From the NCBI GenBank assembly GCA_900471485.1, contig UCEU01000015.1, positions 1 through 64,000 of the forward strand: 64,000 nucleotides of DNA. The letters are read 5' to 3'. Shown in pieces: positions 16,407-25,765 of the stretch. Source of the DNA: Hyphomicrobiales bacterium. Its GTDB lineage: Bacteria; Pseudomonadota; Alphaproteobacteria; Rhizobiales; Rhizobiaceae. Positions within the stretch are counted from its first letter, which is position 1. Each line of letters begins with the position of its first letter. The translations under genes were made by a program, and so were the position numbers. Under the pieces are notes generated by a model. The model saw only the letters and a list, made by a program, of their open reading frames with translations. It was not told where the DNA came from and searched no databases.

Positions 16407-19253
16407 TTGGGATCGAGCGGCGACCTTCTCGAACTGGCCTGCCGCCGGATCGCGGATCTGGGCAGCCCTGCCTATGTCAAGAATAGCGAGCTGCGCTACG
16501 TCGCGGTCAATGCCGCCTATGCCGATTTCTTCGGGCTGGAAATCTCCGATTTTATCGGCCGCCGCAGCCGCGAGCTGTTCGATCGCCCGGAGGAAGAGGG
16601 GCGGGAAGACAAGGAGCGAAGGGCGCTGGTCTTCGGCACCGAGGAAAGCGCCATCTGCTTCGATGCAGATGGGATCGACCACGAGCGGGTGCGGATCGAA
16701 AGCTTCATGCCGTCGGAAGCCCGCGTTTACGTGCTCGGTCTCTTCGAGAAGGCGGCGCGTCCGCGACAAGCAGGCATGACCATTGCCAGCCGGTCGCCGG
16801 CAGCGGATGTCGAAAACCGCGAGCTGCGCCGTGAGATCGAACTCATCCTGAACAGCCTGCCGATCGGCGTGCTGATCCTCGACGATGCGCGAAAGGTGCT
16901 CTACGCCAACAACGAGTTCTACGATGTCTGGGATCTGTCGCGAGAAAAGCCGCTCGACGGCACCGATTTCATCGAGATCATCCGCCGCAATCATCGCGTC
17001 GGCCGCTATGATGCGGCACTGACGCCCGAGGATGTTTTCGCGCGTCGCGAAGAGCATCTGACGACGGGACGGCAGGAGCCCGTGGAGCTCGGCTGGATCG
17101 CCGACAAGCGCGTTCTCTTCGACGGCCGGCTGCTTTCCAACGGGCGCGTTCTGCTCTCATACACCGACGTCACCTCGGTGAGGGAACGAGAGCGGGAAAT
17201 CCACGAGACGCGAGAAGCGCTGGAACGGCTTGGAGACCTGCTGCAGGATGCGACGCAGGCGATGTCTCAGGGATTGATGATCGTACAGACCGGTCGCACC
17301 CTGCTTTCCAGCGATCCGCTTGCCGAAATCCTCGATATCCCCGCCGAATATCTTGCCGTCGGTCGGGAGTGGATCGACCTGTTTCATTTCTGCGCGGCGC
17401 GCGGCGACTTCCACGGCGACGAGGATGTCATCCTGCAGGGCTGGCGCGCCAACATCGCGGCGGGCAAGCCGATCTCTACGCCGTTTCACGTGCGCGGCGA
17501 GCGGTGGGTCAATCTCGATGCGACCATGAGCGAGCGGCAGCACTGGGTGGCGCTGTTCACCGACGTGACCGAAGCCAAGGAGCGCGAGGCGGAGCTGCAG
17601 CGGCTGCTGGAGCGCGCCGAGGCCGCAGATCGCGTGAAGTCCGAATTCCTCGCCAATATGAGCCACGAGATCCGCACGCCGATGAACGGCGTGCTCGGCA
17701 TGGCGGAACTGTTGGCGAAAACCGATCTCGATGCGCGGCAGAAGACCTTCATCGATATCATCGTCAAATCGGGCAATGCGCTGGTGACCATCATCAACGA
17801 CATTCTCGACTTCTCGAAGATCGACGCCGGGCAGATGACACTTCGGCGCGTGCCGTTCGATCTGGTGGAGGCCGTCGAGGACGTGGCGACGCTGTTGTCG
17901 TCGTCGGCCGCCGAAAAGGACATCGAGCTTCTGGTGCGCACGGCACCGGACCTGCCATCGTCAGTCATCGGCGATGCCGGCCGTTTCCGCCAGATCGTCA
18001 CCAATCTCGTCGGCAACGCCGTCAAGTTCACCGAGCGCGGCCATGTGCTGGTCGATCTCGGCTTCGTTCCCGGCGCAGGCGACCAGATCACTGCCTGCAT
18101 CCGGGTGGAGGACACCGGTATCGGCGTTCCCACGGAGCAGCTGGAATCCATTTTCGAGAAGTTCTCGCAGATCGATGGTTCCTCGACGCGGCGGCACGAG
18201 GGCACGGGGCTGGGCCTTGCGATCACCGCCGGCCTGGTCGATCTCTTCGGTGGCTATATCGAGGTGGATAGCGAGCCCGGGCGGGGATCGATCTTCACCG
18301 TACATCTGCCGCTCGCCATCGCCGCGGCCCGCGTCGAGCAGAAGCCGCTGCCGGTCAACGTGCAGGGCGCGCGGGTGCTCGTCATCGACGACAACGCGGT
18401 CAACCGGCAGATCCTGACCGAGCAGCTTTCGCTCTGGGGCTTCGATGGCGCCGCTGCAGAGGACGGGCCGATGGGGATCGCCATCCTCGAGGCCGCACGC
18501 CAGGCGGGCGTCAAGATCGATGCGCTCATTCTCGACTACCAGATCCCCGGCATGGATGGCGCGGCTGTCGCCCGCGCACTGCGCGCCGACCCGCGCTTCA
18601 AGGCGCTGCCGATCATCTTCCTGACCTCGATGGACATCGCCGAAGCAGAGAAGGAATTTGCGGCGCTGAACGGCCAGGCGCATCTGATGAAGCCGGCGCG
18701 GGCCAATGTGCTGCGCAACACCATTGCAGAGGTTATCAGGGCAAGCCGCGTCAAGCCGGTATGGGACGACGGCGAGGCACATGCCGTGACGACGAAGGCG
18801 TTGCCGCAGGCCGAAAGCGCGCTTCTGTCTTCTCTACCTCGCTCGGATGGCGCGATCGACGTGCTCGTGGCCGAGGACAACGAGGTCAACCAGATCGTGT
18901 TCACCCAGATCCTGCAAGGAACCGGTCTCGACTTCCTCGTGGTCGGCAACGGGCAGGAAGCGGTCGATGCCTGGCAAAAGCACGCACCGTCGATCATCAT
19001 GATGGACGTCTCCATGCAGGTGATGAACGGCCAAGACGCCACCCGGCGAATCCGCGAGCTCGAAGCCCTGCAGGGCGGTCATGTCCCGATCATCGGCGTT
19101 ACCGCCCATGCGCTGGAAACGGACCGGGAGCTCTGCTTCGAGGCCGGGATGGACGACTACATGTCGAAGCCGATCAGCCCCGAGTTGCTGGAGGCGAAGA
19201 TCGCCCGCTGGCGTGCCGCTGCCGGGCTACGGACAGGACAAACGTCGCGCTGA
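16407..19253 (+). CDS. PAS-containing hybrid sensor histidine kinase with two receiver domains
   Basis: A 948-aa cytosolic hybrid kinase without membrane segments. Order: PAS-like domain (1-110), PAS (about 140-255), short coiled coil, PAS-like (280-390), HisKA with phospho-acceptor H420 (SHEIRTPMNG), HATPase (N box near 534, DTGIGVP near 568, GTGLGLAI near 599), REC1 with D710 (LILDYQIPGMDG) and REC2 with D867 (MMDVSMQVMNG). A TTG start at 16407 with CAGGAG upstream. Two receivers without an Hpt domain imply an external phosphotransfer protein, as in ChpT-type relays (inference). No cognate regulator adjoins. Confidence 0.93.
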   Translation: MGSSGDLLELACRRIADLGSPAYVKNSELRYVAVNAAYADFFGLEISDFIGRRSRELFDRPEEEGREDKERRALVFGTEESAICFDADGIDHERVRIESFMPSEARVYVLGLFEKAARPRQAGMTIASRSPAADVENRELRREIELILNSLPIGVLILDDARKVLYANNEFYDVWDLSREKPLDGTDFIEIIRRNHRVGRYDAALTPEDVFARREEHLTTGRQEPVELGWIADKRVLFDGRLLSNGRVLLSYTDVTSVREREREIHETREALERLGDLLQDATQAMSQGLMIVQTGRTLLSSDPLAEILDIPAEYLAVGREWIDLFHFCAARGDFHGDEDVILQGWRANIAAGKPISTPFHVRGERWVNLDATMSERQHWVALFTDVTEAKEREAELQRLLERAEAADRVKSEFLANMSHEIRTPMNGVLGMAELLAKTDLDARQKTFIDIIVKSGNALVTIINDILDFSKIDAGQMTLRRVPFDLVEAVEDVATLLSSSAAEKDIELLVRTAPDLPSSVIGDAGRFRQIVTNLVGNAVKFTERGHVLVDLGFVPGAGDQITACIRVEDTGIGVPTEQLESIFEKFSQIDGSSTRRHEGTGLGLAITAGLVDLFGGYIEVDSEPGRGSIFTVHLPLAIAAARVEQKPLPVNVQGARVLVIDDNAVNRQILTEQLSLWGFDGAAAEDGPMGIAILEAARQAGVKIDALILDYQIPGMDGAAVARALRADPRFKALPIIFLTSMDIAEAEKEFAALNGQAHLMKPARANVLRNTIAEVIRASRVKPVWDDGEAHAVTTKALPQAESALLSSLPRSDGAIDVLVAEDNEVNQIVFTQILQGTGLDFLVVGNGQEAVDAWQKHAPSIIMMDVSMQVMNGQDATRRIRELEALQGGHVPIIGVTAHALETDRELCFEAGMDDYMSKPISPELLEAKIARWRAAAGLRTGQTSR

Positions 19254-19353
19254 CAGCGCATTGCGCCCGCATTTCTCCGGGCACGGCAATCCTCCTGTCG
19301 GAATTCGCTTCTCCCGTCCGTCCTTGGGTAGAAGTGATCTGAGGAGGAAAGCG

Positions 19354-19953
19354 ATGAGAGAACTGATCCTGACCATGTCCATGTCGCTCGACGGCTTCGT
19401 CAGCGGGCCCGGTGGCGAGGTCGACTGGATATTCAGCGGCGACCAGGAGGCGATCGACTGGAAGCTCGCGAACGCCTGGAACGCCAGCCTGCATATCATG
19501 GGCAGCCGCACCTTCGAGGGCATGTCCGGTTTCTGGCCGACCTCGACGGGCGTCTTCGCGCCGCCGATGAACCAGATCCCCAAGGCTGTTTTTTCGAGGC
19601 AGGGGCGGGCGATCCTGGCTGGCGTCAATGAGCGCAGCGAGCAGGTGGGCGCGCTGCAGCAAGGCGCCGAGAGCTGGGGCGAAGCCTATGTGGCGAGCGG
19701 CGATCTTGCCGAGGAGGTCGCAAGGCTGAAGGCCGTGGATGGCAAGCCGATCATCGCCCATGGCGGCGCCATCTTCGCGCGCAGCCTGATCGCCGAGAAC
19801 CTTGTCGACCGGTTCATGCTGATGGTCTATCCGCTGGCGCTGGGGCAGGGGCTGCCGATCTTCTCCGATATTCTTGCGCCACGGCAGCTGACGCTTGTCG
19901 ATTCCAAGGTCTTCCCCAAGGGCGCGGTCGCGCTGACCTACCGGCCGGCATAA
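19354..19953 (+). CDS. dihydrofolate reductase family protein (RibD C-terminal type)
   Basis: A 199-aa NADPH-dependent reductase-like protein beginning MRELILTMSMSLDGFVSGPGGEVDW, followed by LHIMGSRTFEGM and AHGGAIFARSLIAENLVDRFMLMVYPLALGQG, all typical of the RibD C-terminal/DHFR-like family. GAGGAGGAAA lies just before the ATG. The physiological substrate is unknown; most members are not true folate reductases. Confidence 0.85.
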   Translation: MRELILTMSMSLDGFVSGPGGEVDWIFSGDQEAIDWKLANAWNASLHIMGSRTFEGMSGFWPTSTGVFAPPMNQIPKAVFSRQGRAILAGVNERSEQVGALQQGAESWGEAYVASGDLAEEVARLKAVDGKPIIAHGGAIFARSLIAENLVDRFMLMVYPLALGQGLPIFSDILAPRQLTLVDSKVFPKGAVALTYRPA

Positions 19954-19957
19954 GGCG

Positions 19958-20680
19958 TCAGGGCTTGACGCCGCAGAGCATCTCGCGCTTGCCGGCGAAG
20001 CCGGGGCGGCGCTCGAGCGCGAAGCCGGCGGCGATGAGATTGCGCCGGACGAAGCCCGCCGCCGCATAGGTGGCGAAGCTGCCGCCGCTGACCGTCTTTT
20101 CGAAGACGAGGCGCATGAGCTGCTCAGACCACATGTCGGCATTGCGCGACGGGGCGAAACCATCGAGGTACCAGGCGTCGAAATCGGCGGCTGCCGCCGA
20201 CACGCCATCGATCGCGGCGCCGCAGACGACGCTGAGGCGGGTCTGCCGGTCGAGATCGAGCGATACGATGCCCTCGGGCCTGTCCGGCCATGCGGCCGCG
20301 AGCGCCGCACGCTCGGCATCGATCTCCGACCAATGCGCCAGGGCGCGGTCGATCTCGTCGCGCTGCATGGGATAGAGTTCGAAGGACATGAAGTGCAGAT
20401 GCTGGCCGTCTGCGCGCAGCTCTTTCCAGCGCCGCCACGTTTCCGCGAAGTTCAGCCCGGTGCCGAAACCGAGTTCGCCGATCTTAAAGCTGTCGCGTCC
20501 GGTCCAGCGATACGGCAGGCCGTTGCCCGAGAGGAAGACATGGCCGCATTCGAGCCGGCCGTCGGTCTGGCAATAAAAATGGTCGCCAAAGGCCGGCGAA
20601 TAGGGCATATCGCCGTCGCGCCATTCAAGCGGCTGGTTCTTCACGTCAATCTGTTCGGGGCTCGTATCTGTCATGTCCAC
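19958..20680 (-). CDS. mnmD: tRNA 5-methylaminomethyl-2-thiouridine methyltransferase (MnmD)
   Basis: A 240-aa SAM-dependent methyltransferase corresponding to the N-terminal half of E. coli MnmC. Motifs: PYSPAFGDHFYCQTDG, GELGFGTGLNFAETW (SAM loop), FMSFELYPM, WYLDGFAPSRNADMWS (catalytic region) and GFVRRNLIAAGF. It adds the last methyl of mnm5(s2)U at the tRNA wobble position. The GTG at 20680 has AGGCAGGA about 9 nt upstream; an ATG two codons in (20674) also works. Both overlap the start of the divergent oxidase gene. Confidence 0.9.
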   Translation of the reverse strand: MDMTDTSPEQIDVKNQPLEWRDGDMPYSPAFGDHFYCQTDGRLECGHVFLSGNGLPYRWTGRDSFKIGELGFGTGLNFAETWRRWKELRADGQHLHFMSFELYPMQRDEIDRALAHWSEIDAERAALAAAWPDRPEGIVSLDLDRQTRLSVVCGAAIDGVSAAAADFDAWYLDGFAPSRNADMWSEQLMRLVFEKTVSGGSFATYAAAGFVRRNLIAAGFALERRPGFAGKREMLCGVKP

Positions 20681-21851
20681 AGCCGATAGTCCTGCCTCGG
20701 CTTCCGGTCAATCGTCCACGGCACTTCTGATCGTCGGCGGCGGTATCATGGGGCTCTGGGCCGCGGTGCATGCCGCGCGGCTGGGCATCGACACGGTGCT
20801 GATCGATGCGGGCGAGCTCGGGCAGGGCGCCAGCGGCGGATTGCTCGGCGCGTTGATGCCGCATATGCCCGACAAGTGGAACCCGAAGAAGCAGTTCCAG
20901 TTCGATGCGCTGGTCTCGCTGGAGAGCGAGATCGCGGCGCTGGAGGCCGAAACCGGGCTTTCGGCGGGCTATCGCCGCTCGGGCCGGCTGATCCCGCTGC
21001 CGAAGCCGCATCTGCGCACCATCGCCCTCGGACATTCCGAAGATGCGGAACAGCACTGGCAGGCGGGCGAGCGCCGGTTTCACTGGCATGTGCTCGACCG
21101 GCCGCCGGTTTCAGGCTGGCTCGAGGCTGCCGACAGCGAGGGCGGCTTCGTGCACGACACGCTCGCGGCGCGGGTGGCGCCACGATCGCTGACCTCGGTT
21201 CTTGCTGCTTTCCTGCGCAAGGCTATGCATGTCAGGATCATGGAGAACGTGGCGCTCGAAAGCCTCGATCCCGATGCCGGGCGAGCGCGGACGAGCGCCG
21301 GCACGATCCTCTTCGATCGCTGCATCATTGCCGCTGGTCACCAGTCCTTTCCGCTGCTCGGCGAGCAGACCAGCGGACTTGCAAAGCCGCTCGGGCAGGC
21401 GGTGAAGGGGCAGGCGGCGCTTCTGAAGGCCGATGTCGATCCTGACCTGCCGACGATCTTCCGTGATGGACTCTATGTCGTGGCGCATGAGGGTGAGCAT
21501 GTCGCGATCGGCAGCACCAGCGAGAACCGGTTCGACGAGCCTTTCAGCACCGACGCGCAACTCGATGCGCTTCTCGATGCCGCCCGCGCGCTCGTGCCAT
21601 CTCTGCGCGATGCGCCCGTGATCGAGCGCTGGGCGGGACTGCGCCCCAAGGCCATCGACCGCGATCCGATGCTGGGCCGGCATCCAGAACATGAACGCCT
21701 GATCGCGCTGACCGGCGGGTTCAAGGTGAGCTTCGGGCTCGCCCACCGCCTTGCGCAGGCGGCGGTTCTGATCGCCGCCGGGGACGAGGTGCCTTTCGAG
21801 CTGCCGGACAGCTTTCTCCTGTCCGGTCACATTCGCGTGGCTTCACGCTAA
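20673..21851 (+). CDS. FAD-dependent oxidoreductase (DAO type), possible MnmC oxidase counterpart
   Basis: A 392-aa DadA/glycine-oxidase-like flavoprotein: Rossmann motif LLIVGGGIMGLWAAVHAARLG near residues 18-38, LGQGASGGLLGALMPHMPDKWN, and the C-terminal ERWAGLRPKAIDRDPMLGRHP plus GGFKVSFGLAHRLA. The MnmC oxidase half removes the carboxymethyl group just before MnmD acts, and the genes are adjacent here, so this may be that enzyme as a separate protein (inference). A general D-amino-acid or glycine oxidase is the alternative. Confidence 0.75.
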   Translation: MSTADSPASASGQSSTALLIVGGGIMGLWAAVHAARLGIDTVLIDAGELGQGASGGLLGALMPHMPDKWNPKKQFQFDALVSLESEIAALEAETGLSAGYRRSGRLIPLPKPHLRTIALGHSEDAEQHWQAGERRFHWHVLDRPPVSGWLEAADSEGGFVHDTLAARVAPRSLTSVLAAFLRKAMHVRIMENVALESLDPDAGRARTSAGTILFDRCIIAAGHQSFPLLGEQTSGLAKPLGQAVKGQAALLKADVDPDLPTIFRDGLYVVAHEGEHVAIGSTSENRFDEPFSTDAQLDALLDAARALVPSLRDAPVIERWAGLRPKAIDRDPMLGRHPEHERLIALTGGFKVSFGLAHRLAQAAVLIAAGDEVPFELPDSFLLSGHIRVASR

Positions 21852-21965
21852 ACGTGAATTAGATTTCGCTGCCTTTCGTCAATCTGTCACGCAAATCACC
21901 TATCTGCTTGCGCATTGACGCGGCGGAATCGGCTGTCGCGCAGGCTCGAGCACGGAGACGGCCAC

Positions 21966-22688
21966 ATGCGATACGCCATTTGCTTCACGCCCGCCGCGAG
22001 TGCTCCTCTCTCGCATGTGGCGGCGAACTGGCTGGGCCGGAACGTCTTTTCCGGTGAGATGGTCGAGCCGCTGGCCATTCGCGGCCTCGGTATCCACGAG
22101 ATCGCCTTTCATACCGCGATGCCGCGGCGCTACGGTTTTCATGGTGTGCTGAAGGCGCCATTCCGGCTGTCCGCCGATGTGACCGAGGCGCAACTTCTGC
22201 GGGATCTCATGCGCTTCTGCGGCTCGCAGACGCCGTTCAGCATCCGTAGGCTCGAGGTCGCCCGCACCGGCGGCTTCTACAGCCTCGTGCCGTCGCTGCC
22301 CTGCGAGCATGTGCATTATCTGGCCTCGGCGATCGTGCAGCAGTTCGATCACTACCGCGCGCCGCTCAGCGAGGCGGATATCGAGCGCAGCGATCCCGAC
22401 GGGCTTTCGGCGGCGCAATTCGCCAATCTGCACCGCTGGGGCTGCCCCTATGTGATGGACGAATTCCGGTTTCACATGCCGCTGACGGGACCGGTCGGCC
22501 ACGCCGACATGCCGCGTATCGAATATGCGCTGCGCGGTGTCTTCGATCCCGTCCTGACGGAGCCGGTCAAGGTCTCGAATGTCGCGCTGCTGATCGAGGA
22601 GGGTAACGGCGGGCCTTTCCGGGTGCATTCGCTGCACCCGATGGGCAAGGTCAGCGCCCGCCGCAGCCAGGAGGCGGTGCTCGCCTGA
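21966..22688 (+). CDS. DUF1045 family protein (2H-phosphoesterase-like)
   Basis: A 240-aa protein, MRYAICFTPAASAPLS, with two H-containing motifs spaced as in 2H phosphoesterases (YGFHGVLKAPF and FRFHMPLTGP). DUF1045 members occur in phosphonate loci and next to purine-catabolism genes. It leads the plus-strand ureide operon here. The function is unknown; a cyclic phosphoester hydrolase is plausible. Confidence 0.8.
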   Translation: MRYAICFTPAASAPLSHVAANWLGRNVFSGEMVEPLAIRGLGIHEIAFHTAMPRRYGFHGVLKAPFRLSADVTEAQLLRDLMRFCGSQTPFSIRRLEVARTGGFYSLVPSLPCEHVHYLASAIVQQFDHYRAPLSEADIERSDPDGLSAAQFANLHRWGCPYVMDEFRFHMPLTGPVGHADMPRIEYALRGVFDPVLTEPVKVSNVALLIEEGNGGPFRVHSLHPMGKVSARRSQEAVLA

Positions 22689-22797
22689 GCGGGCTCCAAG
22701 TGGCTGTGCCATAAAGACAAAACTCTGTTGCCTACTTTCGGTCTCGACATTCCGTCCTCGGATGCTACCGTTCCCCGACTTTGTGGAAGGTGATTTC

Positions 22798-23721
22798 ATG
22801 GTATCCGAGACTTACCCGCGCAATCTGGTCGGCTACGGCCGCAATACGCCTGATCCGAAATGGCCCGGCGGCGCCAATATCGCCGTGCAGTTCGTGATCA
22901 ATTACGAGGAAGGCGGCGAAAGCTGCGTTCTCGATGGCGACGCGGCCTCGGAAAACCTCTTGTCGGAGATCGTCGGCGCGGCCGCCTGGCCCGGCCAGCG
23001 CAATCTCAACATGGAATCGATCTACGAATACGGCTCGCGGGCCGGTTTCTGGCGGCTCTTCCGGATGTTCACCGAGCTCAAGGTGCAGGCGACCGTCTAT
23101 GGCGTGACGCTCGCCATGGCGCGTAACCCCGAGGCGGTGGCGGCGATGAAGGAAGCCGGCTGGGAAATCGCCAGCCACGGCTACCGCTGGCTGGAATACA
23201 AGGATTTCCAGGAAGAGCTGGAGCGCAAGCATATACTCGAAGCCGTGCGGCTGCACACCGAACTAACAGGCGAGCGGCCTTACGGCATGTACCAGGGCAA
23301 GCCGTCGGACAACACGCTGAGGCTGGTGCAGGAAGAGGGAGGCTTTCTCTACTCGTCGGACAGCTATGCCGATGATCTGCCGTTCTGGGTGAAGGGCGCC
23401 GACGACAAACCCTTCCTGATCATCCCCTATACGCTTGAAACCAACGACATGCGCTTTGCGACGCCGCAGGGCTTCAACTCGGGCGACCAGTTCTTCACCT
23501 ATCTTAAGGATGCGTTCGACACGCTCTATGAAGAGGGTGAGGCGGGCAGCCCGAAGATGATGTCGATCGGCCTGCATTGCCGCCTCGTCGGCCGCCCGGG
23601 CCGCGCAGCGGCGCTGAAGCGCTTCATGCAATATGTGCTCGACCACGAGAAGGTGTGGATCCCGCGCCGCATCGAGATCGCCGAGCATTGGCACAAGCAC
23701 CACAAGCCGGAGACCATCTGA
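22798..23721 (+). CDS. puuE: allantoinase PuuE (polysaccharide deacetylase fold)
   Basis: A 307-aa cofactor-poor allantoinase converting allantoin to allantoate. It starts MVSETYPRNLVGYGRNTPDPKWPGGANIAVQFVINYEEGGE, the PuuE hallmark, with NMESIYEYGSRAGFWRLF and GWEIASHGYRWL from the NodB-like barrel. GGAAGGTG precedes the ATG at 22798; an ATG 12 codons upstream is open but less well placed. Its stop shares one base with the uraD start (TGATG). Confidence 0.92.
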   Translation: MVSETYPRNLVGYGRNTPDPKWPGGANIAVQFVINYEEGGESCVLDGDAASENLLSEIVGAAAWPGQRNLNMESIYEYGSRAGFWRLFRMFTELKVQATVYGVTLAMARNPEAVAAMKEAGWEIASHGYRWLEYKDFQEELERKHILEAVRLHTELTGERPYGMYQGKPSDNTLRLVQEEGGFLYSSDSYADDLPFWVKGADDKPFLIIPYTLETNDMRFATPQGFNSGDQFFTYLKDAFDTLYEEGEAGSPKMMSIGLHCRLVGRPGRAAALKRFMQYVLDHEKVWIPRRIEIAEHWHKHHKPETI

Positions 23722-24218
23722 TGATTGCACGCGATGAATTCATCTCCCGCTTCGGCGGCGTCTTCGAACACTCGCCCTTCATTGCCGAACGGGCCTTCGA
23801 CGACGGTTTCGTCGGCGAGACGCTCGATGTCGACCGCGTGCACACGGCGCTGGTGGCGATCTTCCGTGCCGCAAGCACGGAGGAGCGCCTCGGCGTGCTT
23901 CGCGCCCACCCCGATCTCGCTGGCCGACTGGCGATCGCCGGCGAATTGACCGAGGACAGCAAAAAGGAACAGGCCGGCGCCGGCCTCGACCGGCTGAGCC
24001 CGGAGGAACACCAGCGTTTCACCGAACTCAACCGCGCCTATGTCGAAAAATTCGGCTTTCCCTTCATCATCGCGGTGAAGGGTCTCGACAAGCAGGCGAT
24101 CCTTTCCGCCTTCGAAGAGCGCATCGACAACAGCCGCGATGCGGAATTCGAAACGGCTACCGCGCAGGTGGAACGCATCGCGCTGCTGCGGCTCGAGGCG
24201 CTGCTACCGACACGCTGA
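23721..24218 (+). CDS. uraD: 2-oxo-4-hydroxy-4-carboxy-5-ureidoimidazoline decarboxylase
   Basis: A 165-aa all-alpha OHCU decarboxylase giving S-allantoin in the urate pathway. Family landmarks: FGGVFEHSPFIAERAF, LRAHPDLAGRLA (catalytic His), LTEDSKKEQAGAGLDRLS and NRAYVEKFGFPFIIAVKG. Translationally coupled to puuE. Confidence 0.94.
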   Translation: MIARDEFISRFGGVFEHSPFIAERAFDDGFVGETLDVDRVHTALVAIFRAASTEERLGVLRAHPDLAGRLAIAGELTEDSKKEQAGAGLDRLSPEEHQRFTELNRAYVEKFGFPFIIAVKGLDKQAILSAFEERIDNSRDAEFETATAQVERIALLRLEALLPTR

Positions 24219-24278
24219 GCGACACCGCTTTTCTCTTGTCCGTCCGCCGCTTATAGTCGTCGACAGGGAGCAAAGGCG

Positions 24279-24572
24279 ATGAGACCATCGGAAGTGCTGG
24301 AGCAGAACAGACAGGCGATCCGGGAGGCGACGATACGCTTCAACGCGGCGAACCCGCGTGTGTTCGGATCGGTGGCGCGGGGCGAGGATCGGGCGGATAG
24401 CGATCTGGATATTCTGGTGGATGCGTTGCCGGGCGCAACACTTCTTGATCTCGGCGGTTTGCTCGATGAACTCGAGCAGATGATGCTGGGTACGCCGATA
24501 CACCTTTTGATACCGGGCGACTTTCCCGAAGATGTCCGACGGCGCGTTCTCGAGGAGGCCAAGCCGATATGA
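24279..24572 (+). CDS. MNT-type nucleotidyltransferase antitoxin, orphan copy
   Basis: A 97-aa minimal nucleotidyltransferase with GSVARGEDRADSDLDILVD (the GSx...DxD catalytic motif). MNT proteins neutralise HEPN RNase toxins by AMPylation or binding (family knowledge). It has no HEPN gene directly after it; a second MNT gene follows at 24614. A 65-bp block (24336-24400) is identical to the second copy, while the C-terminal third differs (LLDELEQMMLGTPIHLL versus LLEELKDILGVKVDLV). Confidence 0.85.
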   Translation: MRPSEVLEQNRQAIREATIRFNAANPRVFGSVARGEDRADSDLDILVDALPGATLLDLGGLLDELEQMMLGTPIHLLIPGDFPEDVRRRVLEEAKPI

Positions 24573-24613
24573 GTTCGACCATTATTCTTACCCACTGGTA
24601 GTGTGAGAAGGCG

Positions 24614-24904
24614 ATGAGACCATCCGAGGTACTGGAGAGAAACAGGCAGGCGATCCGCGAGGCGACCAAGCGCTTCAACGCGGCGAACCCGCGTGTGTTC
24701 GGATCGGTGGCGCGGGGCGAGGATCGGGCGGATAGTGATCTCGATATTCTCGTTGATACGTTGCCGGGGACGTCTCTTTTCGATCTTGGGGGGCTGCTTG
24801 AGGAGTTGAAGGATATTCTGGGGGTGAAGGTGGATCTGGTGACGCCGGGCGGCTTGCCTGAGAATATTCGCGCGCGTGTTTTGTCGGAAGCGACCCGCAT
24901 ATGA
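24614..24904 (+). CDS. MNT-type nucleotidyltransferase antitoxin paired with HEPN
   Basis: A 96-aa paralogue of the preceding gene with the same GSVARGEDRADSDLDILVD motif. Its last codon overlaps the start of the HEPN gene (ATGA), which marks it as the working antitoxin of the pair. Confidence 0.88.
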   Translation: MRPSEVLERNRQAIREATKRFNAANPRVFGSVARGEDRADSDLDILVDTLPGTSLFDLGGLLEELKDILGVKVDLVTPGGLPENIRARVLSEATRI

Positions 24905-25263
24905 GCGCGGAGAGGCTGGTCGATTATATCGGCAGGATGCAGGCCGCCGCCGAGCAGGCGCGGATGTTGACCGAGGGCATGGACGAGCAGGCTTTCCTGT
25001 CCGATGTGCGCACGCAGCTTGCCGTGACCATGTCGCTGGTGTTGCTCGGTGAGGCGGCGTCGCGGATCGCCAGCAATCACCCGGAGTTTCCTCGTGAGCA
25101 TCAGCAGATACCCTGGGCGCAAATCCGGGGCATGCGCAATCTCATGGTTCACGACTATTACCGGGCCGATTTGCCCGCGATCTGGACCACCGTGCGGCGT
25201 GATCTGCAGACGCTGATTTCCGAGCTCGAATCCCTGCGCCACTGGCGCATACAAGGCGAATGA
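24901..25263 (+). CDS. HEPN (DUF86) RNase toxin
   Basis: A 120-aa helical HEPN protein with the RNase motif R-x4-H-x-Y in [12 protein letters not shown]. Together with the overlapping MNT gene it forms a HEPN-MNT toxin-antitoxin module. The pair sits inside the ureide operon, and the allA GTG follows one base after the toxin stop, so toxin and catabolic genes are probably co-translated. Confidence 0.9.
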   Translation: MSAERLVDYIGRMQAAAEQARMLTEGMDEQAFLSDVRTQLAVTMSLVLLGEAASRIASNHPEFPREHQQIPWAQIRGMRNLMVHDYYRADLPAIWTTVRRDLQTLISELESLRHWRIQGE

Positions 25264-25264
25264 C

Positions 25265-25765
25265 GTGACAGACTTCCTCGATATCCAGCCGCTCACCAAA
25301 GCCGCCTTCGCGCCGTTCGGCGAGGTCATCGAAGCCGATCCTGATACGATGCGGTATATCAACAACGGCACCACCGAGCGGTTTCATGCGCTGGCGTCGG
25401 CCGATGTCACGGGCGAGGGCGCGCGTGTCATCATCAACCTGTTTCGCGGGCAGCCACGCGATTTCCCCTATGAAGTCGGGATGATGGAGCGGCACCCGTT
25501 CGGCAGCCAGAGCTTCTCGCCGATCTCGGGACGGCAGTTTCTGGTCGTGGTGTCGGAGGACGAAGGCGGCAAGCCGGGTCGTCCGCAGGTGTTTCTGGCG
25601 CGCGGCGATCAGGGCGTGAATTATGGGCGCAATGTCTGGCATCATCCCCTGATGTCGCTTGGCGCGGTCAGCGATTTTCTGGTTGTCGATCGCGACGGGC
25701 CGGGTAACAATCTGGAAGAATATTTTTTCGATACTCCCTTTGTCATCAGCGAGCCCATTTCATGA
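25265..25765 (+). CDS. allA: ureidoglycolate lyase
   Basis: A 166-aa cupin-fold enzyme that splits ureidoglycolate into glyoxylate and urea. Landmarks: [44 protein letters not shown] and [17 protein letters not shown] start at 25265, one base after the HEPN stop. Its end overlaps uraH by four bases. Confidence 0.93.
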   Translation: MTDFLDIQPLTKAAFAPFGEVIEADPDTMRYINNGTTERFHALASADVTGEGARVIINLFRGQPRDFPYEVGMMERHPFGSQSFSPISGRQFLVVVSEDEGGKPGRPQVFLARGDQGVNYGRNVWHHPLMSLGAVSDFLVVDRDGPGNNLEEYFFDTPFVISEPIS

